Assembly: GCF_014069875.1 (NCBI RefSeq)
Contig: NZ_CP059676.1
Coordinates: 124,001-188,000 of the forward strand
Direction of reading: 5' to 3'
Length of the DNA stretch: 64,000 nucleotides
Source of the DNA: Flaviflexus equikiangi
GTDB lineage: Bacteria; Actinomycetota; Actinomycetes; Actinomycetales; Actinomycetaceae
A program made the translations under genes and the position numbers. Numbering within the stretch: position 1 is the stretch's first letter; every line of letters starts with the position of its first letter. The notes beneath the pieces are model-generated. The model saw nothing but the letters and a program-made list of their open reading frames with translations, searched no databases and had not been told where the DNA came from. Of the stretch, positions 1 through 7,548 are shown one piece after another.

Positions 1-338
1 CGCCGGGGGATGAGGCTGAGGACGCGATGAGGGCGAGCCGGTCCCTGCTCATGGGCGCGTCCTGGGAGGAGGCGTGGCAGACCAGCTCGGGCCGGCTATC
101 GAGGTTGTCAGCCGCACTCGAACCGGCTTGGGTCGACGGCGCCCCGCCCGTTGTCATGCTTCGCCGCGCCGCCGCATCCGTGCGGGCGCGGCGTCTCAAG
201 GATGCTCAGGAGGCCGCTGCGCGGCTCGGTGTCCGTCTCGTCCTGCCGTTGGGCCTCTGCTTCCTGCCGGCCTTCTTCCTCATCGGGGTTGCGCCAGTCA
301 TCATCTCCATGGGGATGATGGTCTTCGGCGGTCGCTAG
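1..338 (+). CDS. tadC: TadC-like type II secretion F-family protein, C-terminal part (5' end outside window)
   Basis: The frame is open from the first bases of the window to the TAG at 336-338, so only the last ~110 residues are visible. They contain a basic amphipathic stretch (RARRLKDAQEAAARLGVRL) followed by two closely spaced hydrophobic segments, which is how TadB/TadC inner-membrane platform proteins of Flp pilus machines end. Family knowledge: TadB and TadC form the membrane platform that couples the TadA ATPase to pilin assembly. The DUF4244 pilin and TadE-like genes follow within 1.4 kb, but an aldo/keto reductase gene on the other strand lies between. The stop shares a CTAG with the stop of that convergent gene. 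The assignment rests on C-terminal topology and neighbourhood only. Confidence 0.75.
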   Translation, partial: PGDEAEDAMRASRSLLMGASWEEAWQTSSGRLSRLSAALEPAWVDGAPPVVMLRRAAASVRARRLKDAQEAAARLGVRLVLPLGLCFLPAFFLIGVAPVIISMGMMVFGGR

Positions 339-1309
339 AAGAGTGCAATCTTCGGTGCCGGGGGAAAGATCGTATCGAGCTCGGCCATGTCTTCCGCAGT
401 TGGTACCCACGAAGCTGAGCGGGCGTTCGCATAGACCTGTTCGGGCTTTGTCACGCCGGCGATGATCGACGTGACGGGGTGGGAGGCCAGAAGGAAGGAG
501 AAGGCGACCTCCAGCTCCGTCAGGCCGCGCTCCTGTGCGAAGGCGCGGAGCTTCTTCAGCTGGTCGAAGTCCGTTGACTCCATGAGTTGTGGCTTCGCAA
601 CATCGAGGCGGGATCCATCGGGCGCAATGCCATCCGTGTATTTGCCGGTCAAGAGTCCGTTCGCGAGGGGGTAGTAGGGGAGGACCCCAAGGCCGAACTG
701 GGTCGAGGCGGGCAGGACTTCGAGCTCCGCGCGACGATCGAGAAGGCTGAAGTTGTTTTGAGCGGAAACGAACCGCTCTGTGCCGAGCTCCCGAGCAACA
801 TGGTCGAAATGAGCGATCTGCCAGCCGGACATGTTGGAGTGCCCGATGTATCGGACCTTGCCGGACCTCACGAGATCGTCCAAGGCGGACAGGGTCTCTT
901 CAATGGGAGTGAGGGGATCGGGTGAGTGGTAGATGTAGAGGTCGATGTAGTCCGTGCCGAGGCGGCGCAGGGATGCCTCAGCCGCGTTGATGATGTAGCG
1001 GCGTGATCCGCGCGCGTTGAAGTCGGCTCCGTTGGCCCCGCGTGCATCGAGGCCGAACTTTGTCGCGATCACAACCTTGTCACGATTGCTGCCCAGGGCT
1101 CGTCCGACCAGGGTTTCGGACAGTCCCGCCTCCATCCCGTACATGTCGGCAGTGTCGAAGAGGGTGATGCCAGCGTCAAGAGCCCGATCGATCACCGCTT
1201 TCGTGCCCTCATAGCTCTCGGTCGCAGAGCCTTTGCGGCCGAAATTGTTTCCGCCCAGACCCACTGTCGATACTGTGAGTCCGGATTTACCCATGCGTCG
1301 CATCTCCAT
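335..1309 (-). CDS. Aldo/keto reductase
   Basis: A 324-residue (alpha/beta)8-barrel NAD(P)H-dependent oxidoreductase. The aldo/keto reductase tetrad is visible: D52 and Y57 in FDTADMYG, K84 in VVIATKFG and H128 in YIYHSPD. The C-terminal SIIAGVTKPEQVYANARS is the usual cofactor-phosphate loop of the YghZ/Tas-like branch. It would reduce aldehydes or ketones in the cytoplasm; the substrate is unknown. The start is ATG at 1309, preceded by TAGACT at 1321-1316 and exactly six bases with no Shine-Dalgarno sequence, so a leaderless transcript is likely. It stands alone on the minus strand between tadC and the pilin gene, which are normally adjacent, so it looks like an insertion into the tad cluster. 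Confidence 0.92.
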   Translation of the reverse strand: MEMRRMGKSGLTVSTVGLGGNNFGRKGSATESYEGTKAVIDRALDAGITLFDTADMYGMEAGLSETLVGRALGSNRDKVVIATKFGLDARGANGADFNARGSRRYIINAAEASLRRLGTDYIDLYIYHSPDPLTPIEETLSALDDLVRSGKVRYIGHSNMSGWQIAHFDHVARELGTERFVSAQNNFSLLDRRAELEVLPASTQFGLGVLPYYPLANGLLTGKYTDGIAPDGSRLDVAKPQLMESTDFDQLKKLRAFAQERGLTELEVAFSFLLASHPVTSIIAGVTKPEQVYANARSASWVPTAEDMAELDTIFPPAPKIALF

Positions 1310-1315
1310 GTATCC

Positions 1316-1321
1316 AGTCTA
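1316..1321 (-). promoter_or_regulatory. -10 box of leaderless promoter for the aldo/keto reductase
   Basis: TAGACT on the minus strand, then six bases (ggatac), then the ATG. The remaining divergent interval to 1675 (about 350 bases) holds no convincing gene. It should carry the promoter of the pilin operon, which I could not place. Confidence 0.55.
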
Positions 1322-1675
1322 GGGAAATGCGGGTGGAGAGGGAGGGAATGGACGGGAGCGGTCAGTTCCTGTCATGGCGTCAAGGTGGACGTGTGCTCTC
1401 CATATTTTGAAATAGCGTTCTCTGCTTCTCCCGTCTCGACGAATCAACGGACGTCGATCGCCGGATGCGCGAATGGGCGCGTAGAGGCATGCCACATCAT
1501 CACGCATAGCTGCTCGGAAATGCGGTTCATCCAGTCAATCCGGCAGCAACCTGTCCACAGCGGAAGAAGGCAGAGACACCTCCACATGAGCATTTCGAGG
1601 ACGGCACGGGGATAGCCTGCCGCGGGACAGTTGCACTGTGCCCAACCGGGCGCGCGACAACGAAAGGACAAAGCC

Positions 1676-1861
1676 ATGAATCCCCATCTCGAAGAATGCC
1701 ACGACCTCGACGACCCGGAAGCCGGTATGGCGACCGCGGAATATGCGATCGGTACAGTCGCGGCAACGTCATTCGGAGGGCTTCTCGTATGGATCCTTGA
1801 CCAGCCATGGGTCAAGGAAGCGCTCGAGAACATCTTCCGCTCCATCTTCAACTTCTTCTAG
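1676..1861 (+). CDS. DUF4244 Flp-type pilin
   Basis: A 61-residue small pilin-like protein. A short acidic leader ends in G, followed by MATAEYAIGTVAATSFGGLLVWIL. A glycine followed five residues later by Glu-Tyr is the prepilin-peptidase signature of Flp pilins; the hydrophobic stretch forms the N-terminal helix that packs the fibre. The rest (DQPWVKEALENIFRSIFNFF) is a short amphipathic tail. DUF4244 proteins occupy this position in actinobacterial tad clusters (Rv3656c in M. tuberculosis). I chose ATG 1676 because GAAAGG lies eight bases upstream; an in-frame ATG at 1631 has no ribosome site. A very stable hairpin follows the stop. Probably the major pilus subunit. Confidence 0.85.
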   Translation: MNPHLEECHDLDDPEAGMATAEYAIGTVAATSFGGLLVWILDQPWVKEALENIFRSIFNFF

Positions 1862-1867
1862 CGCTGA

Positions 1868-1893
1868 GTGGCCGGCCCTTCGGGGCCGGCCAC
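1868..1893 (+). promoter_or_regulatory. Intercistronic UUCG-tetraloop hairpin between pilin and tadE
   Basis: Arms GTGGCCGGCCC (1868-1878) and GGGCCGGCCAC (1883-1893) enclose TTCG, giving an 11-bp GC-only stem closed by a C(UUCG)G tetraloop. It sits between the pilin stop and the tadE Shine-Dalgarno (GGAGGA, 1894-1899) with no T-run. Inferred role: 3' stabiliser or partial terminator that makes pilin mRNA more abundant than the downstream pseudopilin messages. Confidence 0.6.
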
Positions 1894-1903
1894 GGAGGAC
1901 CTC

Positions 1904-2272
1904 ATGAAACAGACACAACGACAGCGCGGCAGTGACAGGGAGCGGGGCATGGTCACAGCAGAGCTGGCCATGACCCTGCCGGTCGTCATGACGGTGCTTT
2001 TCCTCGTCGTCAGCCTCGGCCTCGCGCTCGTCACGCAGCTGCGTATCACCGACGCGGCACGGGAGGCGGCTCGAGGATATGCGATGGAGATGAGCGAGAG
2101 TGAGATCCGCGCAATCGTCTCTGATCGGGCCGGTCACAAGGCTGAAATCCGTGTCCGCGACTCGGGAGAGACCCTGGCAGTGACAGTGCAGGCTCCCGTG
2201 GGAGGGCCATGGAGCCTCCTCGATCTCACTGCGGAATCAACGATCACGGTGTTCGCAGAAGGGGGAGGGTGA
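1904..2272 (+). CDS. TadE-like pilus assembly protein
   Basis: A 122-residue protein with the TadE pattern: a short basic N-terminus, then ERGMVTAELAMTLPVVMTVLFLVVSLGLALV. The Gly-Met cleavage site with Glu at +5 and one long transmembrane helix are typical, followed by a small extracytoplasmic domain that opens with TDAAREAARGYA, the usual TadE start. TadE proteins are pseudopilins processed by the Tad prepilin peptidase. ATG 1904 is chosen because GGAGGA stands five bases upstream; the longer frame from 1868 would start inside the hairpin. The stop TGA (2270-2272) shares its last base with the next start. Corresponds in position to Rv3655c. Confidence 0.85.
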   Translation: MKQTQRQRGSDRERGMVTAELAMTLPVVMTVLFLVVSLGLALVTQLRITDAAREAARGYAMEMSESEIRAIVSDRAGHKAEIRVRDSGETLAVTVQAPVGGPWSLLDLTAESTITVFAEGGG

Positions 2273-2616
2273 TGTCGGATCGAGAACGCGGATCCGGCAC
2301 CGTCCTATCCGTCGCTATCATCGGCGTTATCAGCGCTCTTGCACTCATCCTCGCGACGCTTGCCGCAGGCTTCGACGCCAAGCATCGTGCCGACAGCGCT
2401 GCCGACTTCGGCGCGCTCGCGGCTGCGGAGAGCCTCCACGATCCCTTCAGCTCGCGAGCTCCGTGCGAGGCTGCGGCGCTTGTCGTGACGGATGCGGAAC
2501 TGGTCTCGTGCACCGTGAGAGGCTCCCGAGTGGTCGTCGAGACACAAGCCTCCGTGACTTTTGGGATCATAGCGACGTGGCGGTTGACGGGAATTGCGGA
2601 AGCCGGCCCACGTTAG
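2272..2616 (+). CDS. Rv3654c-type TadE-like protein (helicase/secretion neighbourhood)
   Basis: A 114-residue protein beginning MSDRERGSGTVLSVAIIGVISALALILATLAAGF: a prepilin-like G/SGTVLS junction and one membrane helix, then a short extracytoplasmic domain with two cysteines (PCEAAALVV and ELVSCTV) that may form a disulfide. This is the layout of the Rv3654c family, named for its recurring place beside the helicase and secretion genes, which is also its place here. The start ATG 2272 overlaps the tadE stop by one base (TGATG) with GGGGGAGGG in front, so translation is coupled. It is the last gene of the tad operon and a long hairpin follows. Confidence 0.8.
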   Translation: MSDRERGSGTVLSVAIIGVISALALILATLAAGFDAKHRADSAADFGALAAAESLHDPFSSRAPCEAAALVVTDAELVSCTVRGSRVVVETQASVTFGIIATWRLTGIAEAGPR

Positions 2617-2659
2617 CCGCCCGACACAAGCGGAAGCTTAAAGCGCCTGATTACGGGCA

Positions 2660-2698
2660 GATCCTATGCCCACCGGCGACGTCGGTGGACATAGGATC
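2660..2698 (+). terminator. Hairpin after the tad operon
   Basis: Left arm GATCCTATGcCCACCG (2660-2675) and right arm CGGTGGaCATAGGATC (2683-2698) form a 16-bp stem with one mismatch. There is no T-run after it, so it may be Rho-assisted or an RNA-stability element rather than a classical intrinsic terminator. Confidence 0.55.
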
Positions 2699-2761
2699 CG
2701 AAGAAGGAGCGAGAGTTTGTCCGTCGCACTGTAGCGAGATGGTCGTGGCTGGTGAGAGGAA

Positions 2762-3214
2762 CTAGCTGAAGAAGGTCAGTGAGAACTCATCTGCGCGGCT
2801 GATGTCGGCCCCTGAGAGATCGACGCTCAGCTGAGAGCTGTCGATGACACTCTCCGAGGGTGATGGGAGTGCCTGCCATACCTGTCCGACCCGGTAGGCG
2901 ACTTCGTACTTGAGGCCGATGCAGGCGGGGGAGATCTGCGAAAAACTGACCTCCGAGAGGCGCCACGGAACATCCCCCGTACCGACGAAATCAGGTTCCC
3001 CCATGGTCACGGCGAGGGGCTGTGAGGCGGGCTGGCATGTGGTCGAGACGCCAACAGCGCCAGCCTGAAAATTGCCAGACCATCCGGCGCCCAATTGAGT
3101 GGCTGCTGCAAAACCCAAACTGCTCACTGTGAGGACGATGACGGCAGAGAGAAAGATCTTCGTCAGGAAATCGGCTCCCGAAAAAATATGTAGGGTACCC
3201 TCTACGCCCTGCAT
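2762..3214 (-). CDS. Secreted protein with SipW/TasA-like layout
   Basis: A 150-residue predicted exported protein with no certain family name. The N-terminus has a membrane segment (FLTKIFLSAVIVLTVSSLGFA) placed about 15 residues in, then a mature part with Cys at STTCQP and SPACIG. The layout (late signal segment, small mature region starting LGAG, CQ..LAV..., then VSFSQISPACIGLKYEVAY) resembles small SipW-processed or surface beta-sandwich proteins common in actinobacteria; this is similarity of layout, not a proven match. The start ATG 3214 gives a sensible signal peptide. An in-frame ATG at 3397 would add 61 Pro-rich, low-complexity residues and is unlikely. It lies between the tad operon and the helicase and may be part of the surface apparatus. 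Confidence 0.6.
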   Translation of the reverse strand: MQGVEGTLHIFSGADFLTKIFLSAVIVLTVSSLGFAAATQLGAGWSGNFQAGAVGVSTTCQPASQPLAVTMGEPDFVGTGDVPWRLSEVSFSQISPACIGLKYEVAYRVGQVWQALPSPSESVIDSSQLSVDLSGADISRADEFSLTFFS

Positions 3215-3303
3215 TCTGTCCGCTTCCCTGTCGCGGCAGTGCCGTCTCCCACATGGAATATGGTGCGTGTCACAAGCGCCGTATTCCGACACAGTAGCAC
3301 TCG

Positions 3304-3339
3304 ATTTGAGACTAAACGCTACCGTTCTGTATTTGAGAC
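3304..3339 (-). repeat. Direct repeat ATTTGAGAC x2 upstream of the secreted-protein gene
   Basis: ATTTGAGAC occurs at 3304-3312 and 3331-3339, 27 bases apart, about 90-125 bases upstream of the ATG at 3214. It could be a tandem regulator site. The rest of the 3215-3603 interval holds a G-rich run (3357-3380) and CTACC-N4-GGTAG (3433-3446) but no convincing gene. Confidence 0.35.
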
Positions 3340-3603
3340 ATACCTGTCCAATAAGTGGTGGTGGCGGTGGAGGGGGTGCGGGGCCACGTTTGTGCAATCG
3401 GGATCGCGGTGGTGCGCAAACTCAATGCCTGCCTACCGTTTGGTAGATATAGGCGTTTCTGTGGGCGAGGGTGATGCGTTCGTGCCACGTGATCTGCGCA
3501 TTCGTCTGAGCCGGTCGTGCCTGCGATGAGTTTGTGTGGCATTCATGGCGCCGCCGATTCGCCTTCATGTGTGCTTGCGCACGGCAGTCGCTCGTGGTTG
3601 GCG

Positions 3604-5961
3604 CTATGGTCGCGTACTCATCATGTCCTCCAGCAGCGCGCTGCCCAGGATGAGGGCACCTACCTTCGAGAGCGGAGAGTTGCCGTTGCCGCACTTCGGT
3701 GATTGCACGCACGACGGACATCCCTCCCGGCAGGGGCAGGACTCCAGTCGACTCACCGTTGCCGCCAACCATTCGGTGGCTGCGTGGAAACCGCGCTCGG
3801 CGCATCCAGAACCGCCGGGGATAGCGTCGTGAATGATGATTGTCGGTCCCCCCGTCTGTGGATGGTGGGCGGTCGAGAGTCCTCCAATATCCCAACGGTC
3901 GCATGTGGCGAACAGCGGCAGGAGTCCAATGGCGGCGTGCTCGAGCCCGTGGAGCGAGCCCGGAAGGATGTCGAGGGTCAATCCGGCCTCGGTGCAGCGC
4001 GTCTGTGAGATCGTCCACCAGCAGCCCTGTGTGGGGAGCTGGCGCAATGGCATCTCGAGCGGCATCCGCCCCAGGTAGAGGCCGTCTCGGCTCCGACGAG
4101 TGTCGTAGCCCGTGACTCGCGATGCGACGAGGACGTCGCCAAAAGCAAGGATGCCGTGGCGCAATTCTCGCTCTCGGGAAGTCGCGGTGATCTCGACCGC
4201 GGTCTCTGCAACGGCGAACGTGCGAACCTCTTCATCCCGATACGGCTCGACAATCGCGCGCTCCTCATCGAGAGACGTGACGAGGTACGGCGCTCCCTGG
4301 TGAACGTAGATCGCGTGTGGATGGACGGCCGTATCGGCCTGCCCCGAGGACACGGTGCCAAGCAGCACTCCCGTGCTTCCCTCGATGATCGAGATTTCGC
4401 TTCCCCCTCCGCGAATGTCGACCATGGCGTGAGCTGAGACGCCAAGTGCAACATTCCAGCGCCAGGTTCCGCCCCGATGCGTCAACAGTCCAGCATCGAC
4501 CAGCTCATCGAAGTTCGCGGTCGATTCGAATCCGAAGACTGCAGCGTCGGAGGCCGTGAGGGGAAGCTCTGCGGCTGCCGCGCAGACTTGGGCAGAAACG
4601 GCATACGGGTTTGTCGGATCGAAGACCTGGGCCTCAACGGACTGCGTCAGCAGATCGTCAACATGCTCTGCCAGATATTGATCGAGTGGATCATCTCGGG
4701 CGATAAGAACGCCGATGCCGTCTTTCCCGCCACGCCCTGCCCGGCCCAGCTGCTGGCGGAACGATGCGTGAGTGCCCGGCCATCCCGACATGATGACAGC
4801 GTCAAGGCCAGAGATATCAATGCCGAGCTCAAGAGCGTTCGTCGTTGCCAGGGCCCTGATCCTTCCCTCTCGCAATCCCGCTTCGAGATCCCTGCGCTCC
4901 TCCGGCAGGTAACCTCCGCGGTACGCGGCGACGCGGTCGGAGAGCCCCGAACAACGTTCCGTCAGAGACTCGCGGACAAGCTGTGCCACCGTCTCCGCGC
5001 CCGCACGCGAACGCGCGAAGACCAGTGTCGAGGCGCCAGCGTCGACCGCCCGAGCGGCAGCCTCCGCCGCCTCCTTCACCGCGGAGCGGCGCGGAGCTTC
5101 ACTCGGGCCGTCGAGGACGAGGATGTCCGCCTCCGATGCGGAGGGGAGGGGGCGTCCGCGTGCGACAACCAGATGAGTAGCGGAATGTGCAGAGCAGTCG
5201 GTATCGATGACAGCGATGTCGTCACGGGCAACGCCGAGGAAACGCGCGGCCGTGGCTCCCGGGTCGTTGGCGGTGGCGGAGAGGAACACGACCGTCGGGT
5301 TGGCGCCATAGTGGCGCGCGATGCGGAGCATGCGGCGGGTGACGAGCGCGACTTGAGCGCCGGTCATCCCGCGATAGGTATGGAACTCGTCGATGATGAT
5401 CGTCGAGAGCCCGGCCCACATTCGGCTCCAGTTCTGGTGGCCGGCAAGAAGCGAGAAGTGCGCGAAGTCCGGGTTTGTGAGGATGAGATTGGCGTGGGCG
5501 CGGGCCCACCGGCGGACCTCGGTCGGAGCATCGCCGTCGACAGCTGCCGCCAGTGCGGGAGAGGCCGTTGCCGCGATCATTCGGTTGAGGCTATCGAGCT
5601 GATCCGCCGCCAAGGCCTTCGTGGGCGCGAGATAGAGTGCGGACGGTTTCCTCCGGATGTCGGCGAGGCTGACGGACGACCGGTAGCCTGCGATGTCTGA
5701 CAGGACCGGCATCCAGGCGATGAGTGACTTCCCCGAGCCTGTGCCCGTAGCGATGACGGTGTGCCGATGGTCGTGGATCGCCTCCATGCCCTCCGCCTGA
5801 TGCTGCCAGGCCTGGATGCCGAGGCGTGCCAGCCCCGCCGTCACATCGGGGTGGAGCCACGAGGGCCAGGGTGCGTGCACTCCCTCCCTGGCCGGGGTGT
5901 GGTGAATGCCTGCCACCTGATCAGCGCTGAGACCGTCCAGGATCGCGTTCCACAGTGTCAT
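3604..5961 (-). CDS. DEAD/DEAH-box helicase with C-terminal DUF1998 (TIGR03817-type, MrfA/Hrq1-like)
   Basis: A 785-residue superfamily 2 helicase. Walker A ATGTGSGKS lies at about residues 71-79, a DEAH-type Walker B variant in IIIDEFHTYRG, motif III in LSATA, and motif VI in QQLGRAGRGGKDG. The C-terminal ~200 residues form a DUF1998-like domain ending in four clustered cysteines (SCPCREGCPSC...KCGNG), a metal site seen in MrfA-type repair helicases. The family (Rv3649 in M. tuberculosis) is habitually found beside tad genes and topA, as here. I prefer ATG 5961 over ATG 6003: TACATT plus seven bases precedes it, the leaderless layout seen across this window. Probable role: 3'-5' DNA unwinding in repair; why it travels with pilus genes is unknown. 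Confidence 0.9.
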   Translation of the reverse strand: MTLWNAILDGLSADQVAGIHHTPAREGVHAPWPSWLHPDVTAGLARLGIQAWQHQAEGMEAIHDHRHTVIATGTGSGKSLIAWMPVLSDIAGYRSSVSLADIRRKPSALYLAPTKALAADQLDSLNRMIAATASPALAAAVDGDAPTEVRRWARAHANLILTNPDFAHFSLLAGHQNWSRMWAGLSTIIIDEFHTYRGMTGAQVALVTRRMLRIARHYGANPTVVFLSATANDPGATAARFLGVARDDIAVIDTDCSAHSATHLVVARGRPLPSASEADILVLDGPSEAPRRSAVKEAAEAAARAVDAGASTLVFARSRAGAETVAQLVRESLTERCSGLSDRVAAYRGGYLPEERRDLEAGLREGRIRALATTNALELGIDISGLDAVIMSGWPGTHASFRQQLGRAGRGGKDGIGVLIARDDPLDQYLAEHVDDLLTQSVEAQVFDPTNPYAVSAQVCAAAAELPLTASDAAVFGFESTANFDELVDAGLLTHRGGTWRWNVALGVSAHAMVDIRGGGSEISIIEGSTGVLLGTVSSGQADTAVHPHAIYVHQGAPYLVTSLDEERAIVEPYRDEEVRTFAVAETAVEITATSRERELRHGILAFGDVLVASRVTGYDTRRSRDGLYLGRMPLEMPLRQLPTQGCWWTISQTRCTEAGLTLDILPGSLHGLEHAAIGLLPLFATCDRWDIGGLSTAHHPQTGGPTIIIHDAIPGGSGCAERGFHAATEWLAATVSRLESCPCREGCPSCVQSPKCGNGNSPLSKVGALILGSALLEDMMSTRP

Positions 5962-6023
5962 AGGTGCCAATGTAGCCGCGACCGGTGCCAGAAGCCTCGC
6001 CACCGCGCCAGAGAACTCGTCTT

Positions 6024-7436
6024 CTAGACGGTGTCTTGCCCGCGGCCTTTCACTGCGTCAACGGTCGCGATCGTCAGGGCGATCAACATGAAGAAGGTGA
6101 TGAGTGCGAAGCCCCACGCCAATGCGACGTCATAGCCGGAAGATACGTGGCTGAAATAGAGGCCGGTGACGGCGGCCGTACCCATGGCAGTGCCGACCCG
6201 TTGGCCCGTCTGCATGATTCCGCCCGCCGTGCCGCCATGATTGGGCGGAACCTCACGCAGCGTCAACGTCTGATTCGGAGACGTGATCCACCCGGCGCCG
6301 AAGCCGATGGGGAGGACGGCAAGCATCAGCCACCACACGGGAGCTCCTGCCATGATGGCAAACGCTGCGATCACAGTGAGGACGAGGCCTGCGATATTGA
6401 GGAGGAGGCCGGTGACGACCAGCCATCGTCCGTGCGTGACGACGAGGCGGCCCCCGATGTAGGAGGTGTACACGGATAGGATCGCGGCGGGCAGTCCGAC
6501 CATGCCGGCGACGAGTGCTGTCTGCCCGGCTCCCTCCTGCACGAACTGTGCAAGCAGGACCCAAATCGTCGTCGTGCCCGCGAAGAACACGGCGATCATC
6601 GCGGATCCGAGTGAGAATGATCGGATCCGGAAGAGCGAGAGATTGACCATCGGGGAACGCCCAGAAAACCTGTAGTGCTGTTCCCACGCGAGCCAGCAGG
6701 CTCCTACGACTGCGCCGAGGGCGAGGAACCACCAGGTTTGGGGACTGTCCTCCGCCATCATGAACGGCAGCATCGTCAAGAATACGGCCGTCCCGAGAAG
6801 GATGGCCCCGATTGGATCGAGGTCGTGCTTGACCCCGCTCGTGCGAGGCGTCTTGGGCAGCCAGGCGAGTGCGAGAACGATGGAGATGATCGAGAGCGGA
6901 ACGTTGATTCCCATCGTCCACCGCCACCCCACCCCAGCCGGGAGCCAGCCGATGATCGCGCCGCCGAGGACGGGCCCGATGGCGACGGCGAAGCCGACGA
7001 CGGCACCGAAGATGCCGAAGGCGCGGGCGCGATCTCTGCCCGTGTAATGCTGCTGGATGATCCCGGTGATCTGGGGATTCATGATGCCGGAGCCGACGCC
7101 CATGAGAGCGCGCGCGATGTTGAGGACAACAATGCTGGGGGCGAGAGCGGCGACGAGCGAGAACGTTCCGAAAATGGCGACGCCGAGAATGAAGAGGCGC
7201 TCGCGGCCGAGGAGGTCCCCGGCTCTGCCGGATGCGATGAGGACCACTCCGAAAGTCAGCGAATAGCCTGATAGCACCCACTGGAGGCCCGTTGAGGACG
7301 CGTCGAGCCCCACGCGGATCGACGGCAGTGCGACGTTGATGATGGAGACCGCCACGAGCGCAGTGAAGAGCGCAGAGAGGAGGACGAGAAGGACTCGGTT
7401 GCGGTCGGTGGGTGTCAGCGTCGGGGTCACAATCAC
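6024..7436 (-). CDS. DHA2-type MFS drug/proton antiporter
   Basis: About 470 residues with fourteen predicted hydrophobic segments, the EmrB/QacA (DHA2) topology. Visible motifs are GRAGDLLGRERLF after helix 2 (MFS motif A) and ALMGVGSGIMNP plus FGAVVGFAVAIGPVLGGAI in the helix 4-5 region (motif C), typical of antiporters that expel cationic or amphipathic compounds. Start choice: the frame runs up to 7520, but that extension (GEEHRPNPELLARRG) is unlike the family and has no ribosome site. GTG 7436 has GAGGG nine bases upstream and gives MIVTPTLTPTDRNR directly before helix 1; ATG 7502 is the other option. It diverges from the methyltransferase gene. Substrate unknown. Confidence 0.85.
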   Translation of the reverse strand: MIVTPTLTPTDRNRVLLVLLSALFTALVAVSIINVALPSIRVGLDASSTGLQWVLSGYSLTFGVVLIASGRAGDLLGRERLFILGVAIFGTFSLVAALAPSIVVLNIARALMGVGSGIMNPQITGIIQQHYTGRDRARAFGIFGAVVGFAVAIGPVLGGAIIGWLPAGVGWRWTMGINVPLSIISIVLALAWLPKTPRTSGVKHDLDPIGAILLGTAVFLTMLPFMMAEDSPQTWWFLALGAVVGACWLAWEQHYRFSGRSPMVNLSLFRIRSFSLGSAMIAVFFAGTTTIWVLLAQFVQEGAGQTALVAGMVGLPAAILSVYTSYIGGRLVVTHGRWLVVTGLLLNIAGLVLTVIAAFAIMAGAPVWWLMLAVLPIGFGAGWITSPNQTLTLREVPPNHGGTAGGIMQTGQRVGTAMGTAAVTGLYFSHVSSGYDVALAWGFALITFFMLIALTIATVDAVKGRGQDTV

Positions 7437-7548
7437 CAACCATAGCCCTCGACGTGCAAGCAGTTCTGGGTTCGGTCGATGTTCCTCGCCGAGTTCAGAT
7501 ACCATTCTTCCTAGTGTCAAGAAACAGTAAGGGTAGGGGTAGGGAATC

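Noticed and set aside
3357-3380. G-rich run (possible G-quadruplex) encoding a poly-proline N-terminus
   Set aside because: The poly-Pro extension is only an upstream reading of the secreted-protein frame; the G tracts are irregular and no function is supported.
4477-5700. 407-residue open frame on the plus strand
   Set aside because: It lies entirely opposite the helicase gene, has no family signal, and its residue mix is Arg/Gly-rich as expected from a mirror frame of GC-rich coding sequence.
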